This document shows, in pieces, positions 50,827 through 60,779 of a stretch of DNA of 64,000 nucleotides. Position 1 is the first letter of the stretch. Each line of letters begins with the position of its first letter. The notes beneath the pieces are model-generated. The model did not search any database. It saw only the letters and a program-made list of their open reading frames with translations, and had not been told where the DNA came from. The translations under genes and the position numbers were made by a program. The stretch covers positions 806,001 to 870,000 of the forward strand of contig JBJLIX010000001.1 of assembly GCA_045563675.1 (NCBI GenBank), given 5' to 3'. This DNA comes from AEGEAN-183 sp045563675. GTDB taxonomy: Bacteria; Pseudomonadota; Gammaproteobacteria; Magnimaribacterales; Magnimaribacteraceae.

Positions 50827-51384
50827 ATGCTTAATGAAATTATAGAAGATACCAAAAAAGGAATGGAGAAAAGCATAAATTCTCTTGATATTGCATTAAA
50901 AAAAATAAGAACAGGTAGAGCAAGTCCTGCTCTTTTAGAGGATATAAAGGTAGATTATTATGGAACTCTTACCCCCCTTTCGCAATTAGCTAATATTTCA
51001 GTAGAGGACGCAAAAACCTTAGCAGTTATTCCTTGGGAGAAATCTATAGTACAAGACATAGAAAAAACTATCATGGAATCCGATTTAGGCATTAATCCTG
51101 CAACTTCTGGAGATACGATTAGAGTCATTCTTCCTGATTTAACTGAAGAAACTAGAAAAGAATTTACTAAAAAAGCTAAATCAGATGCTGAAAATACAAA
51201 GGTGTCTATAAGAAATGTCAGAAGGGAAGGAAATTCTCAATTAAAAGAATTTTTAAAAGAGAAAGAAATCTCAGAAGATGAAGAAAGGCAAGGTGAAGAA
51301 GAGATACAAAAACTTACTGACATTTATGTAAATAAAGTAGATGAGATCTTGTCATTAAAGGAAAAAGATCTACTAGATTTTTAA
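50827..51384 (+). CDS. frr: Ribosome recycling factor
   Basis: Splits post-termination ribosomes with EF-G, 185 residues as in E. coli. It has MEKSINSLDIALKKIRTGRA followed by SPALLEDIKVDYYGTLTPLS, and the C-terminal helix KLTDIYVNKVDEILSLKEKD. It starts 4 bases after tsf and ends 17 bases before uppS. Confidence 0.98.
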   Translation: MLNEIIEDTKKGMEKSINSLDIALKKIRTGRASPALLEDIKVDYYGTLTPLSQLANISVEDAKTLAVIPWEKSIVQDIEKTIMESDLGINPATSGDTIRVILPDLTEETRKEFTKKAKSDAENTKVSIRNVRREGNSQLKEFLKEKEISEDEERQGEEEIQKLTDIYVNKVDEILSLKEKDLLDF

Positions 51385-51401
51385 TCTTTTATCTAGTTTT
51401 C

Positions 51402-52127
51402 ATGGACCAAAGCAACCCTTCAGAACCACTTCCATCGCATGTTGCTATTATTATGGATGGTAACAATAGATGGGCTAAATTAAAAAAGCTTCCAGGAGTC
51501 TCAGGACATCAACAGGGGGTAGAAAGAGCACGAGAAGCTGTAGAATTTGCTGTAGAGAAAAAACTAAAAACACTCACCCTTTTCGCTTTTAGTAGTGAAA
51601 ACTGGGGAAGGTCAGATGAGGAAGTGAACTTATTAATGCAGCTTCTTGCTCAAGCTTTACAAGAACAAGTACCAAATCTTATAGAAAATAAAGTTCAATT
51701 ATCTTTTATAGGGGATTTAAATAGATTCGATTCCGATCTACTAGATAGAATTAAAGAAGCAGAGAAGTTAACACTTTGTAAAAAGAACAAAAATTTAGAT
51801 CTAGTAATAGCTGCTAGTTACGGAGGTAGGTGGGATATTGTGCAGGCTATTAAGAAGATAACAGAATTAGAAGAAGAAACTGCAATAGATGAAGATTTAG
51901 TTAACTCTTTTACTTCTTTGTCTAACTTTTCAGACCCAGATTTATGTATTAGAACAGGAGGAGAATACAGAGTTAGTAACTTTTTACTTTGGCATTTAGC
52001 ATATTCAGAGCTCTATTTTAGTGATTTATTATGGCCAGATTTTGATAGTGTCAATTTCGAAAAGGCTTTAATTGAATACGCTAATCGTAAGAGGACTTTT
52101 GGAAATAAATCAAGCTTTGAAACTTAA
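51402..52127 (+). CDS. uppS: Undecaprenyl diphosphate synthase
   Basis: Cis-prenyltransferase that makes the C55 carrier lipid for peptidoglycan and O-antigen, 241 residues (E. coli 253). The active-site loop is IIMDGNNRWAKLKKLPGVSG, with the catalytic aspartate of MDGN. FAFSSENWGRSDEEV and LCIRTGGEYRVSNFLLWHLA are also conserved. cdsA follows after 2 bases. Confidence 0.97.
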   Translation: MDQSNPSEPLPSHVAIIMDGNNRWAKLKKLPGVSGHQQGVERAREAVEFAVEKKLKTLTLFAFSSENWGRSDEEVNLLMQLLAQALQEQVPNLIENKVQLSFIGDLNRFDSDLLDRIKEAEKLTLCKKNKNLDLVIAASYGGRWDIVQAIKKITELEEETAIDEDLVNSFTSLSNFSDPDLCIRTGGEYRVSNFLLWHLAYSELYFSDLLWPDFDSVNFEKALIEYANRKRTFGNKSSFET

Positions 52128-52129
52128 AT

Positions 52130-52957
52130 ATGATAAGAACTAGAATAATTACAGGCTTGATAATCGCTTTAGTGATTATTAGCTCCCTATTATTACTTCC
52201 TTTTCATGCTTTAACTTTACTGATAAGTCTTATCGTAAGTTTATCAACATGGGAGTTTATTAGATTAAGGTTCTCTTCAGAAATTGCTGTACTAATAGCA
52301 TTAATCTTATTCTTCTCTTTTATTTACTTAAGCTTTGGAATAACATTTAAATTTCTTCTTATTTCTTTAGGACTTCTAACATGGGTAATTCTTTTTTTCC
52401 AAATCTTAGCCTTTCCTCATAATAAGAGCTTCTTACAAAATAAATATATTTGGTTAATTGCTACTTTTCTTACCCACATACCTTTCTGGACATCTATTTT
52501 CCTAATAGTTAGTTATGAAAGTAATTTTTTAGAAAGGTTGGGTTTAAATATTTCTAATAGATCAGCAATTCTTTTATTAATTAGTATTAGCGCTATCATG
52601 GATACACTAGCTTACTTTGGAGGAAAGAAGTATGGAAAGAGAAAGTTCTTGTCAAACATTAGTCCAAAGAAAACACTTGAAGGTTTTTTTATTGCCTTAG
52701 TTGGAACAACTATTATTTTTACATTCTTTTTTGCAATATTTGGAGAGCTTAGAAATCTAAAACCTATAATTTTAGTTTTTATAGTTTCGCTTTTTTCGGT
52801 TCTAGGTGACGCTTCAGCAAGTTTATTTAAAAGAGCATCAGGAGTAAAAGACTCTTCAAATTTAATTCCTGGACATGGAGGAATTCTTGATCGTATAGAT
52901 AGTCATTTAGCTGCTGCTCCAGCATTTGTAATTCTTGTTTTTCTTATGGATGGCTAA
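52130..52957 (+). CDS. cdsA: Phosphatidate cytidylyltransferase
   Basis: Inner-membrane enzyme making CDP-diacylglycerol for phospholipid synthesis, 275 residues with about eight hydrophobic spans. The family signature is complete near the C-terminus: ASLFKRASGVKDSSNLIPGH followed by GGILDRIDS. Upstream is AYFGGKKYGKRKFLSNISPK. It lies in the standard uppS-cdsA-dxr order with 2-base gaps on both sides. Confidence 0.97.
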   Translation: MIRTRIITGLIIALVIISSLLLLPFHALTLLISLIVSLSTWEFIRLRFSSEIAVLIALILFFSFIYLSFGITFKFLLISLGLLTWVILFFQILAFPHNKSFLQNKYIWLIATFLTHIPFWTSIFLIVSYESNFLERLGLNISNRSAILLLISISAIMDTLAYFGGKKYGKRKFLSNISPKKTLEGFFIALVGTTIIFTFFFAIFGELRNLKPIILVFIVSLFSVLGDASASLFKRASGVKDSSNLIPGHGGILDRIDSHLAAAPAFVILVFLMDG

Positions 52958-52959
52958 TA

Positions 52960-54129
52960 ATGAAGAATTTAGCTATTCTGGGCTCTACAGGATCGATTGG
53001 TTCTTCTACATTAAGTGTAGTGAAGAATAACTCTGAAATATTTACGATTTCTTTATTAAGTGCAAAATCTAATTGGGAGAAGATCTTAAACCAGTGTAAG
53101 GTTTTTAAACCAAAATATGTGCATTTGGAAGACAAAGAGTCTTCAAAAAAACTTAAAGAGAAGTTGTACCAAGAAAATTTAAGCACTTCACTAATTGATA
53201 AGAAAGATTTTCTTAAATTAATCTCTTCTAATGAAGTAGATGTTGTTGTTGCTGGCATAGTAGGAATAGCCGGATTAAGAAGTATTTATAAAGCTCTAAC
53301 ATCAGGAAAGAGACTTCTTTTAGCAAATAAAGAAGCATATGTAGTAGCAGGAGAAATATTAAACAAAGCAGCAAAGGAGGCTAAAGCAGATATTTTCCCA
53401 ATTGACAGTGAGCACAGCGCTATTCATCAGTGTCTTTCTGGAATAAGCGGTTCCAGTAGTAGTTTAAAAAAGGTAATTCTCACTGGTTCTGGCGGACCTT
53501 TTTTGAAGAAGAATGTAAGCGATTTTCCAAAAATAACACCAGAAGAAGCAATTGCTCATCCGGTATGGTCTATGGGAAAGAAGATTTCTGTTGATTCCTC
53601 AACAATGATGAATAAAGGACTGGAAGTAATAGAAGCTAAATGGCTATTTGATTTAGATTCAGAACAGATTGACATAATTATCCATCCTGAAGGAATAGTT
53701 CATTCTTTAGTTGAATTTACTGATAATTCAATAATTGCTCAGTTATCTTTACCAGATATGAAAATTCCTATTGCCTATGGCCTAGGCTTTCCTGACAGAA
53801 TAGAATCCTTTTCAGAGAGTCTTGATTTAGAAAAAATTTCTCGATTAAATTTTATTAAACCTGATAATCAAAAGTTTCCTAGTTTAAATCTAGCAAGAAA
53901 AGCCCTTTCTGCTGGAGGTACTTCAACTGCTTTATTGAATGCTGCTAACGAAGTAGCTGTAGAAGCTTTTTTGAATAAAGTAATAGACTTTAATCAAATA
54001 ATGGAAATTATTGAACTTGTTATGGATACAATTGAGATAAAGACTGTCAAAGAAATAGAAGGTATTTATGAAGCTGATATTTTAGCAAGGGAATTAGCTA
54101 AGAAAAAAATAAACTTTTTAAAAAATTAA
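52960..54129 (+). CDS. dxr: 1-deoxy-D-xylulose 5-phosphate reductoisomerase
   Basis: Second step of the MEP isoprenoid pathway, 389 residues (E. coli 398). The NADPH loop is GSTGSIGSS (residues 8-16). Metal- and substrate-binding blocks are FPIDSEHSAIHQCLSG, HPVWSMGKKISVDSSTMMNK and GLEVIEAKWLF. It supplies the precursors used by ispB and uppS in this window. rseP begins one base after the stop. Confidence 0.98.
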   Translation: MKNLAILGSTGSIGSSTLSVVKNNSEIFTISLLSAKSNWEKILNQCKVFKPKYVHLEDKESSKKLKEKLYQENLSTSLIDKKDFLKLISSNEVDVVVAGIVGIAGLRSIYKALTSGKRLLLANKEAYVVAGEILNKAAKEAKADIFPIDSEHSAIHQCLSGISGSSSSLKKVILTGSGGPFLKKNVSDFPKITPEEAIAHPVWSMGKKISVDSSTMMNKGLEVIEAKWLFDLDSEQIDIIIHPEGIVHSLVEFTDNSIIAQLSLPDMKIPIAYGLGFPDRIESFSESLDLEKISRLNFIKPDNQKFPSLNLARKALSAGGTSTALLNAANEVAVEAFLNKVIDFNQIMEIIELVMDTIEIKTVKEIEGIYEADILARELAKKKINFLKN

Positions 54130-54130
54130 C

Positions 54131-55504
54131 ATGTACGAAATCATTTTCATCTTAATGTCATTTACATTGCTTATATTAGTTATAGTAGGCATTCATGAGC
54201 TAGGTCATTTTTTAGCTGCTAGGTGGTTTAATGTTCAAGTTATTAGATTCAAGATAGGGTTTGGGAAAACACTCCTAAAAAGGTTTGATAAAAGAGGAAC
54301 CGAGTTCTCTATAGGGATCCTCCCTTTAGGAGGCTATGTTCAGATGCAGGGTGAAGACCACCCTTTACAGGGCGAAGAAGACCTAGAAGATAACCTAAAA
54401 GGCATCTCTTATTTGGAAACCACTTTGGGTGCTAGAGCAATTATTACTTCTGCTGGACCAATAGCAAACTTCTTTTTAGCAGTTATTTGTTATTTTTTAA
54501 TCTTTATGATTGGGGTTAAGGACATCGTTCCATTAGTAGGAGACGTATCTGAGGGAAGTTTGGCACAGCAAGCAGGTTTGAGTACCGGGGACAAGATTAT
54601 TTCAATTGATAACAGGAAGGTTCTTGGTTTAAAAGATCTTAATACTATTCTTAGTTCAAGAATTGGGGATACTGGAGAAGTCCTAATAGAATTTAAAAAA
54701 CCTAATTCTAATTTAAAATATCTAGAAACTGTCAGAATAGTTAATTGGCTTAGTTCTGAAATAGACCAAAGTCCAATGACAGCTTTTGGGATTAAACCTT
54801 TTATACCTCCTTTAATTGCTTTTATACAAAAAGATAGCCCAGCTGAAAGAGCTGGCTTAATTAAAGGAGATATCATTTTATCTGTAGGCGATAAAAAGGT
54901 TTCAACTTGGTATCAATTAGTCGAACAAATTTCTTCAATGCCAGATAGGGATACATATTTAAGAATTGAAAGGAAACAAGAGCTAATAGAAGTTTTTGTT
55001 TCGATTGGTTCGACTGTAGATCAGCAAGGCATTAGTAAAGGAAGGTTGGGTATAGGAATGATTTCTAGTAACAATGAAATGCCAGAAGAGTTTTTATTAG
55101 TAACAAAAAAAGGACCTATTAAAGCTCTGCTTTTGGGTATTAAAGAAACCTATAATTTTACTATTCTTATTCTAGATTCAATTGGAAAGATGATTACAGG
55201 CTCAATATCTTCTGAAAATATTGGAGGCCCAATACAGATAGCAACTCTATCAGGGGCAGCTGCTAAGGCTGGTTTAGTTTCTTTTGTAAGTATAATGGCT
55301 CTTTTAAGTATAAACTTGGGTCTAGTTAACTTGCTTCCCATTCCAATTTTAGATGGAGGTCAATTAGTTTTAATAGCTGCAGAGAAGATAAAAGGATCAG
55401 AGCTTTCTGAAAGGTTTATAGAATTTGCATATAGAATAGGCCTTCTGCTTGTTATGGGGCTGATGGTTTTTGCAGTTTTTAATGATATTACAAGAATTGT
55501 TTAA
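54131..55504 (+). CDS. rseP: Site-2 protease RseP
   Basis: Inner-membrane zinc metalloprotease that cleaves anti-sigma factors in the envelope stress response, 457 residues (E. coli 450). The zinc motif is HELGH at residues 22-26 in the first span. Two PDZ domains follow (around GDVSEGSLAQQAGLSTGDKI and KDSPAERAGLIKGDIILSVG). The C-terminal NLLPIPILDGG carries the third ligand. The last base overlaps the bamA ATG. Confidence 0.97.
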   Translation: MYEIIFILMSFTLLILVIVGIHELGHFLAARWFNVQVIRFKIGFGKTLLKRFDKRGTEFSIGILPLGGYVQMQGEDHPLQGEEDLEDNLKGISYLETTLGARAIITSAGPIANFFLAVICYFLIFMIGVKDIVPLVGDVSEGSLAQQAGLSTGDKIISIDNRKVLGLKDLNTILSSRIGDTGEVLIEFKKPNSNLKYLETVRIVNWLSSEIDQSPMTAFGIKPFIPPLIAFIQKDSPAERAGLIKGDIILSVGDKKVSTWYQLVEQISSMPDRDTYLRIERKQELIEVFVSIGSTVDQQGISKGRLGIGMISSNNEMPEEFLLVTKKGPIKALLLGIKETYNFTILILDSIGKMITGSISSENIGGPIQIATLSGAAAKAGLVSFVSIMALLSINLGLVNLLPIPILDGGQLVLIAAEKIKGSELSERFIEFAYRIGLLLVMGLMVFAVFNDITRIV

Positions 55505-57927
55505 TGAGTAAATATTCTTTCACCCTTAGTCCCTTACTTTATCTTGTAACTATGTTATTTTTTCATAGTTCTCTTGCTTATAGCAATGAAGAAGCTTGGG
55601 TAGTTAATGATATTAGAATTAGTGGGTTACAAAGAGTTTCTGCTGGAAGTGTTTTTGCTGAAATGCCCGTATCCGTTGGGGATAGCGTAGATACATATAG
55701 TCTTCAAATTGTAGCTAAAACTTTATTTAAGACAGGTCAATTTGATGATATCCAGCTTGGTAGAGATGGAAATATATTAATAATTAGTCTTGTTGAAAGA
55801 CCTTCAATATCAAATATAGAGATTGATGGAAATAAAGCTTTAAAGACTGAAGACCTCATGAAGGGGCTTAAAGGAGCAGGTCTTTCAGAAGGTCAAGTTT
55901 TTAAAAGATCTGTTTTAAGCGGTTTAGCTTTAGAAATCCAAAGACAATATACGGCGCAAGGTAGATATGGAGCTTTAGTAGACATTCAAACCAATTCAAA
56001 ACCAAGAAATAGAGTAGAGTTAGAAATAGAGATAGAAGAGGGTGAAGTTGCTACTATTGAGTCCATTAATATAGTAGGGAATAACACTTACTCTAATAAA
56101 GAGCTTTTAAGAGATTTTGAGTTAAGTGTAGGAGGTTGGTTTTCATTTCTGAGTGGCGATAATAAATATTCAAAAGAAAAACTGAAGGGTGATATAGAAA
56201 CTCTAACTTCTTTTTATAAAGACAGGGGTTATGTTGAGTTCGAAATGTCTAGTTCCCAAGTAACTATTTCTCCTGATAAAAAATCAGTCTTTATTACTTT
56301 AAATATTAATGAAGGTATTTCTTATAAAGTAAATCAAATAAGTTTGACAGGCGATATTCCAGTTGATGAAGAGATTCTTCGCTCCTTAATTTTAATAAAA
56401 GAAGGGGAAACTTATTCTCAGTTTCTTATAACAGAGACAGAAGAAATATTTACAAATATCTTGGGCAATGACGGATACAGTTTTGCTGAAGTTAATGGGG
56501 TGCCTGATATAAACAAAGACAAAGGTACAGTAGATTTAACTTTTTATGTTGATCCACAGCAAAGAACTTATGTAAGAAGAATTATCTTTAAAGGCAACCA
56601 AAGAACTCATGATGTAGTTCTCAGAAGAGAAATGAGACAAATGGAAGGTGCTTGGGCATCAAATGTATTAATAGAGAACTCTAAGTTAAGACTAGAAAGG
56701 CTTGGTTTCTTTAAGGAAGTTGAATCTGAAACACTTCCTGTAGCTGGAGTTAATGATCAAGTAGATGTAGAGTTTTCCGTTGAGGAGGAAGTTTCTGGAA
56801 GCATAGGAGGAAGTTTTGGTTATTCCTCTTGGGGTCTAATGTTAGGTCTTAATTATTCAGAAAATAATGCTTTTGGGACCGGAAAAAGAGTTGGAGTAGG
56901 AATTAATGATAGCTCTTGGAGAAAAAGCTATTTCTTTGATTATGGAGATCCTTATTACACTATTGATGGAGTTAGCAGAGGTTATAGCATTTTTTATAAT
57001 GAGTCTGACTATGGTCAATATAATGTTGCTAGTTACACTTCTGATTCCTATGGAGCAGGCATCCAATTTGGATTGCCCATAAGTGATATTGAAAGAGTAG
57101 GCTTAAATCTGAGATATGAGAATACTGAAATAGATGTTGGTGCTATGTCAGCCTCTCAGATTATCTCTTTTACTTCTTCAGAAGGTACAAAATTTGAAGC
57201 TCTGAAGAGTCAATTTATTTGGTCTAGGGTTACTTTAAATAGAGGAATTTTTCCTACTTCTGGAACTTCTCAGTCGGTGGGCTTTGAGTTGGCTGTTCCT
57301 GGAAGTTCAATAACCTACGCTAGGGCAACTTATAGAACTAGATTTTATAGACCAATATTCTCAGGTAGATTTATTCTAGGTCTTAGAGGAGAGATTGGAG
57401 CATTGGAACCATACGGCGATACTAAAGTAGCACCATTTTACGAGCATTTTTATGCAGGAGGAATTACCTCAGTTAGAGGTTTTAGAGCTAATACTTTAGG
57501 ACCAAGAGCTACTCAGTCAGAATATATCCTGGATGCACAAGGAGAACCAATTTTGGATACAAATGGACAAATGGTTTTAAATCCTTATTTGGGCTTTAAC
57601 AGGAATGACGATAGATCTATTGGGGGGGCTTATCTAGTGGAGGGTGGTTTCGACTTGATATTTAGATTACCTTTCTTAGAGGATCAAAGATCTGTAAGAA
57701 CCTCTTTCTTTATAGATACCGGAAATGTTTTTGCGCAAGATTGCGGTACAGCAAGTCAAGAGTTTTGTAGTGAATTAGATTTATCCCAATTAAGGTATTC
57801 TTATGGTATTGGTGTAACCTGGATTACTCAATTAGGACCAATGTCTTTAGCATTGGCTACAGTAGGCAATGCAGGTCCTTTAGACAGGACGGAGGGATTC
57901 CAATTTGAGATAGGGACACAATTTTAA
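55504..57927 (+). CDS. bamA: Outer-membrane assembly factor BamA
   Basis: Omp85 protein that folds beta-barrels into the outer membrane, 807 residues (E. coli 810). A signal peptide ends near SSLAYS. Five POTRA domains occupy about residues 30-430 (first: VVNDIRISGLQRVSAGSVF). The C-terminal 16-strand barrel has the lid-lock motif VRGF at 657-660 and ends in an aromatic residue (FEIGTQF), the barrel-assembly signal. The order rseP-bamA-skp-lpxD is conserved. Confidence 0.98.
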   Translation: MSKYSFTLSPLLYLVTMLFFHSSLAYSNEEAWVVNDIRISGLQRVSAGSVFAEMPVSVGDSVDTYSLQIVAKTLFKTGQFDDIQLGRDGNILIISLVERPSISNIEIDGNKALKTEDLMKGLKGAGLSEGQVFKRSVLSGLALEIQRQYTAQGRYGALVDIQTNSKPRNRVELEIEIEEGEVATIESINIVGNNTYSNKELLRDFELSVGGWFSFLSGDNKYSKEKLKGDIETLTSFYKDRGYVEFEMSSSQVTISPDKKSVFITLNINEGISYKVNQISLTGDIPVDEEILRSLILIKEGETYSQFLITETEEIFTNILGNDGYSFAEVNGVPDINKDKGTVDLTFYVDPQQRTYVRRIIFKGNQRTHDVVLRREMRQMEGAWASNVLIENSKLRLERLGFFKEVESETLPVAGVNDQVDVEFSVEEEVSGSIGGSFGYSSWGLMLGLNYSENNAFGTGKRVGVGINDSSWRKSYFFDYGDPYYTIDGVSRGYSIFYNESDYGQYNVASYTSDSYGAGIQFGLPISDIERVGLNLRYENTEIDVGAMSASQIISFTSSEGTKFEALKSQFIWSRVTLNRGIFPTSGTSQSVGFELAVPGSSITYARATYRTRFYRPIFSGRFILGLRGEIGALEPYGDTKVAPFYEHFYAGGITSVRGFRANTLGPRATQSEYILDAQGEPILDTNGQMVLNPYLGFNRNDDRSIGGAYLVEGGFDLIFRLPFLEDQRSVRTSFFIDTGNVFAQDCGTASQEFCSELDLSQLRYSYGIGVTWITQLGPMSLALATVGNAGPLDRTEGFQFEIGTQF

Positions 57928-58007
57928 AGATTAACTGTAAACAAACTGTTTTAACCGTTAAACTTGCAGCACTTAAGATCTTATATAGAAGGTAAATAGG
58001 AGAAAAT

Positions 58008-58541
58008 ATGAAATTTATTAAACAGTTATTGTTGTTACCAATAATTTTTGCTTGTTTTGTGTTAACTGCAGAAGAGGATTCAGAAGTATCAATTGCAGTA
58101 ATTGACGTAGAAGCAGCAATTCTAGGTACAGAAGCTTCGAAACAGGCTTTTGAAGAGCTGGCTACAAGCAAGGAATGGAAAGAAGTAGAAGAAGACCTCC
58201 AGTTGAAAATCAATGAAGCTACTGAGATTCAAGAAAAATTGCAAAAGGAAGGTCCTACGATGTCTGAAGATCAAAAGATTGACGCTCAAAAAAGACTACA
58301 GTCCTTGAGTCAAGATGCTCAGTTTTTAAATCAGAAACTTGCTACTATGAGAAATGAATTAATAGGGCTTATTCAGAATGAGCAAGCTCCCAAGTTTCAA
58401 AAGGTTGTAACAGAACTAATGAAGGCTAAGGGTATTAAAATATTACTTCATAGACAGTCAGTACTTGGTTTTGATCAGGGAGATCCAACTTTAAACCTGA
58501 CTCCTGAAGTAGTAGAGCTTCTAAACCAAAAAGAAGAATAA
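58008..58541 (+). CDS. skp: Periplasmic chaperone, Skp/OmpH family
   Basis: Holds unfolded outer-membrane proteins in the periplasm, 177 residues (E. coli 161). The signal peptide is MKFIKQLLLLPIIFACFVLT with cleavage near TAEE. The N-terminal strand is VSIAVIDVEAAILGTEASKQ. Two long helices rich in Lys, Glu and Gln form the coiled-coil arms (residues ~45-125), and the C-terminus returns to the body. It lies 80 bases after bamA with AGGAG before the ATG. Confidence 0.9.
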   Translation: MKFIKQLLLLPIIFACFVLTAEEDSEVSIAVIDVEAAILGTEASKQAFEELATSKEWKEVEEDLQLKINEATEIQEKLQKEGPTMSEDQKIDAQKRLQSLSQDAQFLNQKLATMRNELIGLIQNEQAPKFQKVVTELMKAKGIKILLHRQSVLGFDQGDPTLNLTPEVVELLNQKEE

Positions 58542-58551
58542 GTTTTTTTAA

Positions 58552-59550
58552 GTGTCTCTTAGTAAAGGTATAAAGTTAGGTAAACTTGCTAAAATCCTTG
58601 GAGCTGACTTGGATGGTGACTCTGATAAATTTATTAAAGGTATAAATACTCTTTCAAACGCTAATAAGGACGAGATTAGTTTTTTATCTAGAAAAGAATT
58701 TATTAAAGACTTAAAGACAACAAAAGCTTCTGCGGTAATAATTTCACAAGAAAACAAAGACCTTGTAGCTTGTGATAAGATCATAGCGGAGGATGCTTAT
58801 CTGGTATATGCAAAAGCTACTCAAGTTTTTAAAGAAATTTACTTACCCCCTGCGAGCTCAGGAATTTCCTCTTTAGCGGATATTTCTATAAAGGCAACAA
58901 TTAGCTCTACTTCATCTATAGGTTCATTTTCTAAAGTTTCAGATAATGCAATCATAAATGAGGGTGTTCAAGTTGGTAGTGGCGTATTTATAGGAGATTC
59001 AGTTATTGTTGGAGAAAATACAATAATAAATTCAAATGTCTCTATTTATCATGAGGTTGAATTAGGTAAGGATTGTATTATTCATTCAGGAACTGTATTA
59101 GGATCAGACGGCCTCGGCTTTGCTAGGGATGGAGAGAATTGGGAAAAAATAGACCATCTAGGTAGGGTCATAATTGGAGATAGAGTTGAAATTGGATCAA
59201 ATTGCTCTATAGACAGGGGATCAATAGGAGATACGATTCTTGAAGAACAAGTGAAGCTAGATAACAAAGTTCACATAGCTCACAATGTTCATATAGGAAG
59301 ATCAACAGCCATAGCTGCAAATACAGCTATAGCTGGAAGTGCTGTAATAGGAAAGAACTGCACTATTTCAGGTGGTTGCGGTGTCATAGATAACATAAAG
59401 ATTACAGATTCTGTAAACATAACAGCGCTCTCTTTGGTAACTCAATCCATCGCTGAGCCTGGAACTTATACTTCAGGAACTCCGCTTATGAAACATAATC
59501 TATGGAAGAGAAATGCAGTGATAATGAAAAAACTTAAAGATATGAAGTAA
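58552..59550 (+). CDS. lpxD: UDP-3-O-acylglucosamine N-acyltransferase
   Basis: Third step of lipid A synthesis, 332 residues (E. coli 341). It starts at GTG. An N-terminal uridine-binding domain is followed by a left-handed beta-helix of hexapeptide repeats (IINEGVQVGSGVFIGDSVIV, VEIGSNCSIDRGSIGDT). The catalytic histidine is in DNKVHIAHNVHIGR. It is first of the lpxD-fabZ-lpxA-lpxB cluster. Confidence 0.97.
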   Translation: MSLSKGIKLGKLAKILGADLDGDSDKFIKGINTLSNANKDEISFLSRKEFIKDLKTTKASAVIISQENKDLVACDKIIAEDAYLVYAKATQVFKEIYLPPASSGISSLADISIKATISSTSSIGSFSKVSDNAIINEGVQVGSGVFIGDSVIVGENTIINSNVSIYHEVELGKDCIIHSGTVLGSDGLGFARDGENWEKIDHLGRVIIGDRVEIGSNCSIDRGSIGDTILEEQVKLDNKVHIAHNVHIGRSTAIAANTAIAGSAVIGKNCTISGGCGVIDNIKITDSVNITALSLVTQSIAEPGTYTSGTPLMKHNLWKRNAVIMKKLKDMK

Positions 59551-59559
59551 TATTAGCTT

Positions 59560-60006
59560 ATGGAAGTTTCAATAGATATAGAAGAGATACAACAATACTT
59601 GCCTCATAGATACCCTTTTTTGTTGGTAGATAGAGTTGAGCAATTAGATTTAGGAAAATATATTAAAGCCTATAAAAATATAACTCTTAACGAACCTTTT
59701 TTCGAAGGACATTTCCCAGATAAAAAAGTTATGCCAGGGGTTTTAATTCTAGAAGCTATGGCACAAGCTTCAGGAATTTTGGGCTTTAAAACAATGAATA
59801 AGACGCCTGAAGAAGGTTCAATATATTATTTTGTTGGAGCTGATACTTTGCGCTTTAAAAGACCAGCAGTACCCGGCGATAAACTTATATTAGAATCTGA
59901 AGTAATGAATGAAAAAAAAGGAATCTGGAAATTTAAATGTACAGCAAAAGTTGAAGACGAGATAGTTGCTGAGGCCACTATACTTTGTGCAGATAGGCCA
60001 AAATAG
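59560..60006 (+). CDS. fabZ: 3-hydroxyacyl-ACP dehydratase FabZ
   Basis: Dehydratase of fatty acid elongation, 148 residues (E. coli 151). The hot-dog fold has LPHRYPFLLVDRVEQLDLG and the active-site H51 (FFEGHFPDKKVMPG) and E65 (VLILEAMAQASG). Its place in the lipid A cluster reflects competition for 3-hydroxyacyl-ACP between LpxA/LpxD and fatty acid elongation. FabA is the second dehydratase in this window. Confidence 0.98.
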   Translation: MEVSIDIEEIQQYLPHRYPFLLVDRVEQLDLGKYIKAYKNITLNEPFFEGHFPDKKVMPGVLILEAMAQASGILGFKTMNKTPEEGSIYYFVGADTLRFKRPAVPGDKLILESEVMNEKKGIWKFKCTAKVEDEIVAEATILCADRPK

Positions 60007-60008
60007 AT

Positions 60009-60779
60009 ATGCACCACCCTACAGCAATAATAGATCCTAAAGCTAAGCTAGATAATGGTGTTTCCATTGGTCCTTATTGTGTTATAGGACCTCAAGTAAA
60101 AATAGGTTCTGGAACGATCTTAGAATCTCATGTGATTCTAAAGGGAAATACCAAAATTGGAAAAAACAACCATTTATTTCAGTTCTCAACCGTAGGTGAT
60201 GGAAGCCCAGATAAAAAATATAAAGGCGAACCTACGAGATTGGTTATAGGAGATGAAAACCAAATAAGAGAAGGTGTCACAATTCATAGAGGAACAATCC
60301 AAGAAAAAGGAGTTACTAAAATAGGGAATAGGAATCTTTTTTTGGCCTACTCACATGTAGCTCATGATTGCGAAATTGAAGATGATGTTGTTTTAACTAA
60401 TCAAGCTGCTTTAGCAGGCGCAGTTAAGGTCGGTACGGGAGCTATACTTGCCGGATATGCAATTGTTCATCAGTTTTGTACTGTAGGATCTTACAGCTTC
60501 TGCGCAATGGGAAGTGCAGTCAACAAGGATATACCTGCTTTTGTTAGGGTCCGAGGTAATCCCGCAAAACCTTATGGTATAAACACTGTTGGAATGAAAA
60601 GATTGGGCTATTCACCTAGAGCTATAGAGGCTCTAAGATCAGCTTATAGATCTACCTATAGGAAAAATCTTACTATTGAAGAAGCTTTAAGAGAAATGAA
60701 ACCTCTTGAGGCCAAGCACAAAGAAGTAAAACTGTTTAGTAAAACAGTAAAAAAATCTTCTCGCGGAATTGTTCGTTGA
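60009..60779 (+). CDS. lpxA: UDP-N-acetylglucosamine O-acyltransferase
   Basis: First step of lipid A synthesis, 256 residues (E. coli 262). Hexapeptide repeats form a left-handed beta-helix (GVSIGPYCVIGPQVKIGSGT). The catalytic histidine is H119 in YSHVAHDCEI. The C-terminal helical part has VGMKRLGYSPRAIEALRSAY. Its TGA overlaps the lpxB ATG (TGATG). Confidence 0.98.
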   Translation: MHHPTAIIDPKAKLDNGVSIGPYCVIGPQVKIGSGTILESHVILKGNTKIGKNNHLFQFSTVGDGSPDKKYKGEPTRLVIGDENQIREGVTIHRGTIQEKGVTKIGNRNLFLAYSHVAHDCEIEDDVVLTNQAALAGAVKVGTGAILAGYAIVHQFCTVGSYSFCAMGSAVNKDIPAFVRVRGNPAKPYGINTVGMKRLGYSPRAIEALRSAYRSTYRKNLTIEEALREMKPLEAKHKEVKLFSKTVKKSSRGIVR

